64,000 nt of DNA, taken from Actibacterium ureilyticum. Lineage in GTDB: Bacteria > Pseudomonadota > Alphaproteobacteria > Rhodobacterales > Rhodobacteraceae. Every line of letters begins with the position of its first letter. Position 1 is the stretch's first letter. Position numbers and translations under genes: made by a program. Shown here in pieces: positions 8,490 through 15,986 of this stretch. The notes below the pieces were generated by a model that was not told the DNA's origin, did no database searches, and was given only the letters and a program-made list of their open reading frames with translations. The stretch covers positions 58,501 through 122,500 of the forward strand of contig NZ_NSBT01000007.1 in the NCBI RefSeq assembly GCF_002285435.1, given 5' to 3'.

Positions 8490-10427
8490 TCACCCCCGCC
8501 CCTCCGCATACCGCCGCCGCGCTTCTTCCATCCGGCCCATGTCGCGCACGGCGTTTTCGATGGCAACCTCGTCGGATTTGTCAGCATAGCGGAATTCGGA
8601 ATCCGCGTAGCGGTTGATTTCCTGGATCACCATGTCGACGGTGATCTCCTGCGTCATCTCGCGGATCATGCCCAGTTTCTCGTCATAGGGTTTGAACAGG
8701 AACAGCTCGGGTTCCTCCATCCAGTCGTCCGGCAGCTCGAAATCCATCGCCCGGACCTTGACCGCGTCGGTGATGTTCTTGATCGCCCGGCCCGTGAACC
8801 GTTCATCGGCCTGCTGGATCGCCTTCAGGTATGTGCCCAGCTTGGCGATGGTGTTCAGATCGCCGATCTCGGCCGTCACCCCGTCCCAGACCTTCAACAG
8901 CCCGTCTTCCTGCGGGCGGCCATGGGCGGCGAATGATTTGGCGACGGCTTTCTTGATCTGTTGCGCGGCATAAAGCTCGTGATCGCCCAGGGGGATATCG
9001 TGGTTCTTGCCCATCAGCAGCGCCAGGATGTCGATATAATCCTCGCGCGTTTGCGGCCCGTCGACCAGAAACCGCGCCCCCGCCCGCTGGCGCAGGGCGT
9101 CGTCGACGTTTTCCGGGTAGTTCGAGAACATGCCAAAGGTGCAGTTCCCGCGCACCACGGTGTTGGCGCCGGCGAACGCCTCCATGAAAACCGCCGTGAC
9201 CTCCTGCTGGCCCGCCGATGACTGTCGGTCCCCGCGCTTGCCCGCGATCTGGTCGATATCGTCGATGGTGCCGAAGCCAATCACATTGGGGTCCAGCACG
9301 TTCTGGACAAAGGCCTTGGCGTTCTGGCCGGATTTGCCCTGATAGCTGTCGATATTGTCGATGCCGAAATTCTGGTATCGGAACGGGTAGCCTGCGTTCT
9401 GGCAATAGCCGTTCATCAGCCCCGCCATCATCTGGATCAGCGTGGTCTTGCCCGTCCCCGGCGCGCCGTCGCCCATGAAGGTGAAGATGAACCCGCCCAT
9501 CTCAGCAAAGGGGTTCAGCTTGCGCTCGAAATCATAGGCCATCAGCATCTTGGCCAGCCTGAGCGCCTGATACTTGGCGATATGGTTGCCTACGACCTCG
9601 TTCGGTTTCTTGAAGGTCATGGTCAGGGTGGTGCCCTTGCCGCGGCGGGCGGGGGTGAAGCCCTGAATGGTGAAATCGTCGGCTTCGACGCGGTAAGACG
9701 CGCCGCTGAACCCCTCCAGCCGCGGGGCGGTCTGGGCGCGCAGGGCGACCTTTTCCATCAACTGCTCGGCAAAGGCCGCAACAGTGGCCACCATGCGCGG
9801 CTCGTCACTGGCGAACGCGGCCAGGTCCTGGTCCAGCTCCCACAAGGCGCCATGCAGGGCCAGTTGCGCATTGTCGGTCAGGATCTCCTCGACCCCGCCG
9901 ATCTCGACCGTGGTTTCCGACAGATGCGGCGCCAGCAGGAAACCGGTCGCATTGGCGAAGGTCGCCAGCGTCACCAGCGCCTCGGCCGCCAGCAGTTCGG
10001 AAAACTCCGTCTTCCGCGCGGCGGGCAGGTTGCCGGCCAGGTTGGCCTTTTTCAACTCGGCCAGCCCGGTCTGTTCTGCGAACGCCTCGCCCATGGCCAG
10101 CGCGATCGCCAGCGAACGGCGCAAGCTCTGCAACGCGGTGGCCTGCAGCGGCGAGATCAGCGGATCATCCCCATCCGCGCCCTCGATCCGCTCGATCAGG
10201 CGCACGCCTTCGGGCCGCGCGGTGGACCGCGTCACCAGCCCCGGCGTGGTCGACCGGAACCGCCGCGTGCGCGCCACCCCGGGCGAACGTTCCGGCGCGG
10301 CCGCCGGCTCCTTGCCCTTGGCGATACGCGGGGTGTGATCGACCCCCGCCAGCATCGCGGCGGCGGCGGGGTAATACTTGGTGATCTCGTCCTCGCGCAG
10401 TTCCATCGCGTCGCTGGGCAGGCTCAT
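8490..10427 (-). CDS. AAA+ ATPase of unknown function
   Basis: The 645-residue protein has an N-terminal region of about 250 residues without a recognised domain and a C-terminal AAA+ module. The Walker A motif is GAPGTGKT (321-328). The Walker B position reads GFGTIDDID, with Asp389-Asp390 where most AAA+ proteins have Asp-Glu. Sensor 1 is probably Asn436 in MFSNYPEN, and arginine-finger candidates lie in RQRAGARF (446-452). Such proteins remodel protein or nucleic-acid complexes. It lies centrally in a co-directional run with coiled-coil and membrane proteins, suggesting it powers a membrane-associated assembly. The biological role is not known. Confidence 0.85.
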   Translation of the reverse strand: MSLPSDAMELREDEITKYYPAAAAMLAGVDHTPRIAKGKEPAAAPERSPGVARTRRFRSTTPGLVTRSTARPEGVRLIERIEGADGDDPLISPLQATALQSLRRSLAIALAMGEAFAEQTGLAELKKANLAGNLPAARKTEFSELLAAEALVTLATFANATGFLLAPHLSETTVEIGGVEEILTDNAQLALHGALWELDQDLAAFASDEPRMVATVAAFAEQLMEKVALRAQTAPRLEGFSGASYRVEADDFTIQGFTPARRGKGTTLTMTFKKPNEVVGNHIAKYQALRLAKMLMAYDFERKLNPFAEMGGFIFTFMGDGAPGTGKTTLIQMMAGLMNGYCQNAGYPFRYQNFGIDNIDSYQGKSGQNAKAFVQNVLDPNVIGFGTIDDIDQIAGKRGDRQSSAGQQEVTAVFMEAFAGANTVVRGNCTFGMFSNYPENVDDALRQRAGARFLVDGPQTREDYIDILALLMGKNHDIPLGDHELYAAQQIKKAVAKSFAAHGRPQEDGLLKVWDGVTAEIGDLNTIAKLGTYLKAIQQADERFTGRAIKNITDAVKVRAMDFELPDDWMEEPELFLFKPYDEKLGMIREMTQEITVDMVIQEINRYADSEFRYADKSDEVAIENAVRDMGRMEEARRRYAEGRG

Positions 10428-10447
10428 CTATCTCTTCCTTTCGCTTC

Positions 10448-10524
10448 CTTCTTCTTGGTGAAAATACTCCCGCCGGAGGCATGAAAACCCCTGTCGCGAC
10501 ATGAGTATTTGGGCCAAGAAGAAG
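10448..10524. repeat. Imperfect inverted repeat, 22-base arms
   Basis: Between the ATPase start (10427) and the stop of the upstream gene (10528) lie two arms, 10448-10469 and 10503-10524. One reads CTTCTTCTTGG...ATACTC and the other is nearly its reverse complement. The enclosed CCGCCGGAGGCATGA segment plus arm resembles an intergenic sequence I remember as recurring in Roseobacter-group genomes. In RNA it could form a long hairpin that attenuates or processes the polycistronic message. No other copy was noticed in this window. Confidence 0.55.
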
Positions 10525-10527
10525 CCA

Positions 10528-11670
10528 CTATCTGTAACTGAACACGCGGCCCTTGGGGCTGACGACGAATTTGCGGACATCGCGAAAGCCGGGCGGGTTT
10601 TTCTCGGCCAGCACCTGATAGGGGCGCTGGGGCAGGATAATGGCGCGCGCGGTGCGGGTGGCGCCGGTATCGACGCCGCGGCCGGAAAACGGGTCGAGCG
10701 CGAAGATCTCGCGTTCCACGGTGCCGAACCAGCCCTTGCGTTCCTCGGTCACGCGCTCGCTTTCCAGCTCCTCGACCGTCCAGGCCAGCGTCCAATCCTC
10801 GCCCATGGGCGCGTTGGCCTCTTCCAGCACCTCGCGGATCGGGCCGGTTTGCCGGGTGAAGGCGCTGGAATACATCGGCCCCACATGGATGCGGCGCAGG
10901 CGTTTGGGGTGCAGGTCGTCGAAATCGGTGTCGAACCCCTTGGCGATGGTCACCAGCTTCAGCCCGCCCACGGATTGTGCCATCAGGTGGCGCTGAACCT
11001 CGGGCCAGCGGCGGTGATCGCGGGCCAGCGCCTCGCGGCCGGTATCCTCCAGCTCCATCAGATAGATGACGGGCAGGTTGATCTGGCTGTCATAGGTGGC
11101 CCAGTGGATCAGATAACGCCGGCGCGGGGCGCGGCGTTCATCGCCATTGTTGCCCTGCCAGATCGCCTCTGGGTCATTCTGCGCCCAGAACATTTCGCCC
11201 TTTTCCAGCGCTTCGTAGTAAAGCCGCTGCGACAGGGCGAATTGCAGCTTGGTGGGGATCTGCAGGTCGCCCACGATCACCTGTACCATGCGGTTTTTCA
11301 GCTCGTCGGTGCTGCCCATGTTGCGCAGGTGGCGTTCGGCCTGTTGCGCGTCATTGGCCATGGTCAGCAGCTCGGAATAGACCGGAAAGCCGCTTTCATG
11401 CCGGTCGATCATCAGCGAGCCGAAGAACTGCCCGGTATCGCGCCCGGTCATCAGGTATTTCGTGCCCAGCGCCTGAAAGGTGAAGCTGATCCGTTGGATA
11501 TATCCGGCGATCACCGTCACATCGGTCTTCGACAGGGTGCCCTCGGCCTCCATCTGGCCCGCGACACGGGCCAGATGTTCGGTGATCCGCTCGAATTTGC
11601 GGAAATAGCGCCGGGCGGCCAGCGTGTCGGTCAGACCGGCGTGATCGCGGGTGAGGTCGATGTCAGTCAT
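10528..11670 (-). CDS. Conserved protein of unknown function (AAA+ cluster)
   Basis: The 380-residue protein begins MTDIDLTRDHAGLTDTLAAR. This ATG overlaps the end of the upstream gene (ATGACTGA), which decides between it and an in-frame ATG at 11697 or the longer frame to 11718. It appears soluble, with a helical N-terminal half (FRKFERITEHLARVAGQME) and a C-terminal region of probable strands. I do not recognise a family or any catalytic motif. It precedes the AAA+ ATPase after an unusual 100-base gap that holds the inverted repeat. Conservation together with the ATPase is expected but was not tested. Confidence 0.75.
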   Translation of the reverse strand: MTDIDLTRDHAGLTDTLAARRYFRKFERITEHLARVAGQMEAEGTLSKTDVTVIAGYIQRISFTFQALGTKYLMTGRDTGQFFGSLMIDRHESGFPVYSELLTMANDAQQAERHLRNMGSTDELKNRMVQVIVGDLQIPTKLQFALSQRLYYEALEKGEMFWAQNDPEAIWQGNNGDERRAPRRRYLIHWATYDSQINLPVIYLMELEDTGREALARDHRRWPEVQRHLMAQSVGGLKLVTIAKGFDTDFDDLHPKRLRRIHVGPMYSSAFTRQTGPIREVLEEANAPMGEDWTLAWTVEELESERVTEERKGWFGTVEREIFALDPFSGRGVDTGATRTARAIILPQRPYQVLAEKNPPGFRDVRKFVVSPKGRVFSYR

Positions 11671-12067
11671 GCTGTATTCGTCTTCCAAATTCACCATGCA
11701 AAGGTCGTCCGAACTCATCTAGGTCGAACGCCCATTTCAGGTAGAATCTAGCCCACCGCTTTGATTGTTCTTCTAGTATGCGAACACGCGACTGAAATGG
11801 ATCCTTCCCGATACGATGAGCGAAGCGAAGAAAGCGTGAGAATATCATTCGACCGAAGTTTCCGGCGGCTCCCCAAATGGGAAAGTAGAGAACCAACAGC
11901 ATGGTTGCAAAGAGCCAAAAGTCTGCCTTCGGGTTCTCAGTGAACTTTACCGGCACTTCATCCACTGGAATTTGCCCCAGCAGCGAGCCGGCGCACCACA
12001 CCATGAAAAGTGCAGAGCAGCCTGTCGCTCCCCATCGGTAAAATACTTTACTACTCCACAAACTCAC
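11663..12067 (-). CDS. Two-helix membrane protein of unknown function
   Basis: The 134-residue protein has two hydrophobic segments (about residues 15-33 and 50-70) followed by a basic C-terminal tail (SRFLRFAHRIGKDPFQSR). It starts at a GTG overlapping the upstream stop (GTGA) and its own stop overlaps the next start (ATGACTGA), so it is translated in tandem with both neighbours, which supports it as a real gene. Its GC content is lower than that of the genes either side. No family was recognised. It could anchor the adjacent soluble proteins to the membrane. Confidence 0.7.
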   Translation of the reverse strand: MSLWSSKVFYRWGATGCSALFMVWCAGSLLGQIPVDEVPVKFTENPKADFWLFATMLLVLYFPIWGAAGNFGRMIFSRFLRFAHRIGKDPFQSRVRILEEQSKRWARFYLKWAFDLDEFGRPLHGEFGRRIQHD

Positions 12068-13140
12068 GCCCCATACAGGTTCTTGTCGTGCTTCTCGACA
12101 ATCGCCTGGAACCGGCGGGCGAAGCGTTCGTCGGATTTCGCCTTCTGCTCCAGCACCTTGCGGGCGAAGACCATGTGATCCTCGTGGGCTTCCATCATGT
12201 CGGCCATGCGCGCGTTGGTGGCAGCACCAATGCCGGCCATGGCGGCCTGGGCTTCCTTGTCGGTTTCCACCCCGATCTCGTTGATGCGGTGGGCCACGTC
12301 CTGTTGCTGGGCGGTTTTCAGCGATTTGGTCAACGCGTCATAGAGCACGACCCGCTGCTTGGTGTCCGTCTGCAGCTTGTTGATCAGCACCATCTGGGTG
12401 GCTGCCTGGTTCTGCAGGCTGTCGACCCAGGTCTTGCCCTTTTCGATGTAGCGTTCCAGCGTCTGGGATTTCGCAAGCTTCACCTGCTCGTCCTGGACCA
12501 GCTCGTTATAGCGGGCGTTCAGCTCGGCCAGTTCGGTTTCCAGCCGGGTGCGCGCGGCGGCGTCCTGTTCGACCGAAATCTTGTTCTCCAGCTCGATGAT
12601 CTTGGGGTCCATGCCCTGGATCTCGGCCCGGACGGTTTCCAGCGACCCGACGGTCACTTCGCGCTCGTCCAGGGTTTCGGTCAGGTTGGTCTCAACCTTT
12701 TCCTTCTGCTCGTTCAGCATGGCAAGCTGGCCGTCCAGCAGCTTCACGATCACGTCGGATTTGCTGATCAGGTCCTGCAGCTTGTCGTCGATGCTGGCGC
12801 TGCGCACACGTTCCTGGCGCATCGATTCCGCCTTGCCGCGGGCAAAGATGCCGACGAAGCTTTCCCAGCCCGTCTTGTTGCGCATCTCGTCGAAATCCTT
12901 GGAAAAGGCGGCGGTCACGTCGTCCAGACCCATGATGAGCTCGGCGATATTGGCGTTCATCAGCTCGGTATGGGCGTGCACATCGTCCAGCGTGGCGTTT
13001 TCGATGTCGATGGAAATGTCGTCGCCGGTTTTCAGCTTGGAACGGGCGGTTTCGATCCGGCTGGTCAGCTCGGATATCTTGGACTGCGCTGCGGCGACCT
13101 GTTCCTGACTTTCGCGGATCTGCGCATCGAAATTGGCCAT
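12064..13140 (-). CDS. Long coiled-coil protein of unknown function
   Basis: The 358-residue protein starts MANFDAQIRESQEQVAAAQS, with AGGAG about 8 bases upstream of the ATG at 13140; the frame is open 30 bases further but without a site. Heptad-like Leu/Ile/Ala patterns run through about residues 5-60 and 125-270 (for example ELAELNARYNELVQDEQVK). There is no signal peptide or membrane helix. It distantly recalls TelA-type proteins and the family I remember as DUF6384, neither with certainty. It is the first gene of the AAA+ cluster, downstream of the probable promoter at 13141-13269, and may be a scaffold for the ATPase. Confidence 0.78.
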   Translation of the reverse strand: MANFDAQIRESQEQVAAAQSKISELTSRIETARSKLKTGDDISIDIENATLDDVHAHTELMNANIAELIMGLDDVTAAFSKDFDEMRNKTGWESFVGIFARGKAESMRQERVRSASIDDKLQDLISKSDVIVKLLDGQLAMLNEQKEKVETNLTETLDEREVTVGSLETVRAEIQGMDPKIIELENKISVEQDAAARTRLETELAELNARYNELVQDEQVKLAKSQTLERYIEKGKTWVDSLQNQAATQMVLINKLQTDTKQRVVLYDALTKSLKTAQQQDVAHRINEIGVETDKEAQAAMAGIGAATNARMADMMEAHEDHMVFARKVLEQKAKSDERFARRFQAIVEKHDKNLYGA

Positions 13141-13161
13141 CTGAACTCCTCTAATCTTGAA

Positions 13162-13182
13162 TACCCACAACCGATATGGGTA
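13162..13182. promoter_or_regulatory. Inverted repeat TACCCA-N9-TGGGTA in divergent promoter
   Basis: Perfect 6-base arms with a 9-base spacer lie 22 bases upstream of the coiled-coil gene start, in the only intergenic space between the AAA+ cluster and the divergent M20 deacylase. Size and position fit an operator for a dimeric regulator. No regulator gene of the cluster is visible nearby. Confidence 0.4.
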
Positions 13183-13269
13183 ATGTTATTCATCATTACA
13201 TCGGCCGCCGGTGGCGATTTTGCGATGTGTTGCATTGCGGCACCAAATCTTGCCCCCTACGGTAGCTAT

Positions 13270-14568
13270 ATGGACAATACGACACAAGAACGACTGATGG
13301 CCGCGATTGCGGCACGGCGCGACGATTTGGTGGCACTGACGCAGGATCTGATCCGCATTCCGACGCTGAATCCGCCGGGGCTGAATTACCGCGAGATTTG
13401 CGGCTATCTGGCCGAGCGTCTGGCGAAATCGGGGTTCAAGGTCGATCTGGTCCGGGCCGAGGGCGCGCCCGCCGACAGCCCCAAGCATCCGCGCTGGAAT
13501 ATCGTGGCCCGGCACGAGGGCCCGCAGCCGGGCGAGTGCGTGCATTTCAACAGCCACCACGATGTGGTCGAGGTCGGCCATGGCTGGACCGTCGATCCTT
13601 TCGGCGGCGAGGTGAAGGATGGCCGCGTCTATGGGCGCGGGGCCTGTGACATGAAGGGCGGGCTGGCCGCCAGCATCATCGCGGCCGAGGCGTTCATCGC
13701 CACCTGTCCCGATTACGCCGGGGCGGTCGAAATCAGCGCCACGGCGGACGAGGAATCGGGCGGCTTCGGCGGGGTGGCCTATCTGGCCGAAAAGGGCTGG
13801 TTCGATCCCGACCGGGTGCAGCATGTGATCATCCCCGAGCCGCTGAACAAGGACCGGATCTGTCTGGGCCATCGTGGTGTCTGGTGGGCCGAGATCGAAA
13901 CCCATGGCCGCATCGCCCACGGCTCGATGCCGTTTCTGGGCGATTGCGCGGTGCGCCATATGGGGGCGGTAATTGCTGAGATGGAGGAAACGCTATTCCC
14001 CCTGCTGGCGGGCAAGCACACCGCGATGCCGGTGGTGCCCGAAGGTGCCAAGCAATCGACGCTGAACATCAATTCCATTCACGGGGGCGAGGCGGAGCAG
14101 GACCCCGACTATACCGGCCTGCCCGCGCCCTGTGTGCCCGACCGGTGCCGCATCGTGATCGACCGGCGGTTCCTGATCGAAGAGGACCTGGCCGAGGTCA
14201 AGGCCGAGGTCGCCGCCCTGATGGAACGCGTGCGCGCCCGCCGTCCCGATTTCGAATACGAGATCCGCGACCTGTTCGAGGTTCTGCCAAGCATGACCGA
14301 TCAGGACGCGCCGATTGTCACCACCGTGGCCCGCGCCATCGAACAGGTGCTGGCGCGCAGCCCCGATTACGTGGTGTCGCCGGGCACCTATGACCAGAAG
14401 CATATCGATCGGATCGGGCGGCTGAAAAACTGCATCGCCTATGGGCCCGGCGTGCTGGATCTGGCGCATCAGCCCGATGAATGGGTGGGGATCGACGATA
14501 TGGTGCAATCGGCGCAGGTGATGGCGCTGTCGCTGGGGATGTTGTTGTCGGGTGCGCCGGATGGCTGA
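13270..14568 (+). CDS. M20 family deacylase (ArgE/DapE type)
   Basis: The 432-residue protein starts at ATG 13270 (MDNTTQERLMAAIAARRDDL). Metal-ligand motifs of the M20/ArgE-DapE family are visible: NSHHDVVEVG near residue 97, GRGACDMKGG near 125 and SATADEESGG near 160. These enzymes bind two zinc or cobalt ions and remove N-acyl groups from amino acids such as acetylornithine or succinyl-diaminopimelate. The standard biosynthetic ArgE and DapE are usually shorter and more distinctive, so I call only the family. It is divergent from the AAA+ cluster. The ribosome site is weak, leaving the exact start uncertain. Confidence 0.85.
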   Translation: MDNTTQERLMAAIAARRDDLVALTQDLIRIPTLNPPGLNYREICGYLAERLAKSGFKVDLVRAEGAPADSPKHPRWNIVARHEGPQPGECVHFNSHHDVVEVGHGWTVDPFGGEVKDGRVYGRGACDMKGGLAASIIAAEAFIATCPDYAGAVEISATADEESGGFGGVAYLAEKGWFDPDRVQHVIIPEPLNKDRICLGHRGVWWAEIETHGRIAHGSMPFLGDCAVRHMGAVIAEMEETLFPLLAGKHTAMPVVPEGAKQSTLNINSIHGGEAEQDPDYTGLPAPCVPDRCRIVIDRRFLIEEDLAEVKAEVAALMERVRARRPDFEYEIRDLFEVLPSMTDQDAPIVTTVARAIEQVLARSPDYVVSPGTYDQKHIDRIGRLKNCIAYGPGVLDLAHQPDEWVGIDDMVQSAQVMALSLGMLLSGAPDG

Positions 14569-14571
14569 GGC

Positions 14572-15516
14572 TCAGCCCGCAGAGCCGGTCGACGAAAGCC
14601 GCCGGAGCCGGGCGGGGGGCTGAAAGAGCCATGGTGCGAACGGGTCCGAGATCTTTCGCAAGATCACGCTCAGCACCACCGCCACGCCGGTCACGACGGG
14701 AATGCCCCAATAGGCGCCGCCGGGCAACAGCATCGTGATCCGGGTCAGCGGCCCGACCATCATGAAATGCAGGATGAAGATCTCGAGCGAATGCTGCCCG
14801 AGCCAGGTGAAAAGGCGGCTCAGCACCGCGGCATGATCGGTGATGATCTTGGCCAGGCTCCACCCCGCCAGAACACCGCTGAGCGCGACGCCGAACCAGA
14901 AATCGGCGATCCAGCTGACGGTGGCGATGGCAATGCCCGCTGCCAGGGCCGCATAGGCATGGCGCGCCGTGAACTCCGCCAGCGCGCGGCCGTACCAGTG
15001 CCCCGCCAGGAAGAAGAACGCGTATTTCAGGAAATTCGTATGTGCCAACGAGAATGTATGCGTGGGCAGCGTGAAGGCGAAGACCGAAACGGCCAGCGCG
15101 ACCAGCGTGGCGGCCAGCCGTGCGCCATCCAACAGCCAGGCCAGCGACCGGAAAAGCAGCAGCGCCCACAGAAACCACAGGTGAAACTGCGGGTCATAGA
15201 TCGCCTGCAGAAGCTGCTCTGTCGGGCGGCCCTGCACGACGACGTAGACCGTCGTCCACAGGATATAGGGCCAAAGCGTCGGCCAGGCGCGTTTGTGAAA
15301 GAAACTGGCCGGCTCCAGGCGTGGCTTCCCGCCCGTGACAACCCCCGAGACGGAAAAGAACAGCGGCATCCGGATCAGCAGAAGCGGGGCGTTCAGGATC
15401 GGATAGATCGCGGCGGTGACGAAATCCAGCGATCTGGCGGCCATGATCGCGTGCCAGAACACCACGAGCACGATGGAAATTCCCTTGGCCGTGTCGAGCC
15501 AGTCAATACGCTGCAT
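14572..15516 (-). CDS. Acyltransferase 3 family membrane protein
   Basis: The 314-residue protein has about ten hydrophobic segments and opens with RIDWLDTAKGISIVLVVFWH, the typical acyltransferase-3 signature with its conserved His near residue 22. SLEIFILHFMM near residue 243 is a second family hallmark. Such proteins move acetyl or other acyl groups on to sugars of surface polysaccharides or glycans from the cytoplasmic side of the membrane. The gene converges on the M20 deacylase (3-base gap) with no glycan gene beside it, so the acceptor is unknown. Confidence 0.82.
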   Translation of the reverse strand: MQRIDWLDTAKGISIVLVVFWHAIMAARSLDFVTAAIYPILNAPLLLIRMPLFFSVSGVVTGGKPRLEPASFFHKRAWPTLWPYILWTTVYVVVQGRPTEQLLQAIYDPQFHLWFLWALLLFRSLAWLLDGARLAATLVALAVSVFAFTLPTHTFSLAHTNFLKYAFFFLAGHWYGRALAEFTARHAYAALAAGIAIATVSWIADFWFGVALSGVLAGWSLAKIITDHAAVLSRLFTWLGQHSLEIFILHFMMVGPLTRITMLLPGGAYWGIPVVTGVAVVLSVILRKISDPFAPWLFQPPARLRRLSSTGSAG

Positions 15517-15986
15517 CGCAATAAACCTTTGCTGAACGCGGTGGCTTCGACCGACCTACGAAATAGATTCCATAAGAAGTTGCTCACTCGAATAGGCTTG
15601 GCCTTTGGCGTGCAAGTCAAGCGATGCATCGCGCATAGGTTACATGTTGCGCCATCGTCGTGGATTTGCAGCAACGGGCGGCAACGGATGGTCTAACCGC
15701 ACAAAAACTCCGCCTGGCAATTGTTCCAGCTCGAATGGCGTGATCGCTGCCACCCCCTGATTTGCTGCCCATCTGTGCACTATCGCGGCAAACGGTCAAC
15801 AGTTGCGCAATGTTCGATAGATTGCGCTTCGGCGGCAGGGTAATGATGCCACGCCACCGGCCCGAAATTCGCAATTGCGCCATCGTTGTGGATAAAGGGC
15901 GGGACATATTCTAGCACACAGAAGACGTGCCAATTCGGGTCATGGCTTGTGACCCAAATATCGTTGCAGAGAAGTGAAACGCCCCG
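15517..15986. other. 470-base intergenic region with repeated TTGCGC motifs
   Basis: No convincing gene was found; a minus-strand frame at 15617-15907 lacks family resemblance or a good start signal. The region has TTGCGC at 15647, 15803, 15822 and 15875. Two of these lie in a near-identical 19-base direct repeat (15647-15665 and 15875-15893, 18 of 19 bases). There are also palindromes TTGCGCAA (15803-15810) and CGCAATTGCG (15870-15879). It probably carries the promoters of the acyltransferase and the phosphorylase and several regulator sites. Confidence 0.5.
15937..15955. promoter_or_regulatory. Palindrome GGGTCA-N7-TGACCC upstream of phosphorylase
   Basis: Perfect 6-base arms around a 7-base spacer lie 31 bases upstream of the GH13 start at 15987. 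The position would let a bound dimer block or control transcription. No sugar-responsive regulator gene is adjacent, so the cognate protein is unknown. Confidence 0.4.

Noticed and set aside
15617..15907. 96-residue minus-strand frame in the intergenic gap, with two similar STTMAQ segments
   Set aside because: The similarity comes from the 19-base DNA direct repeat falling in frame; no ribosome site or family resemblance supports a gene.
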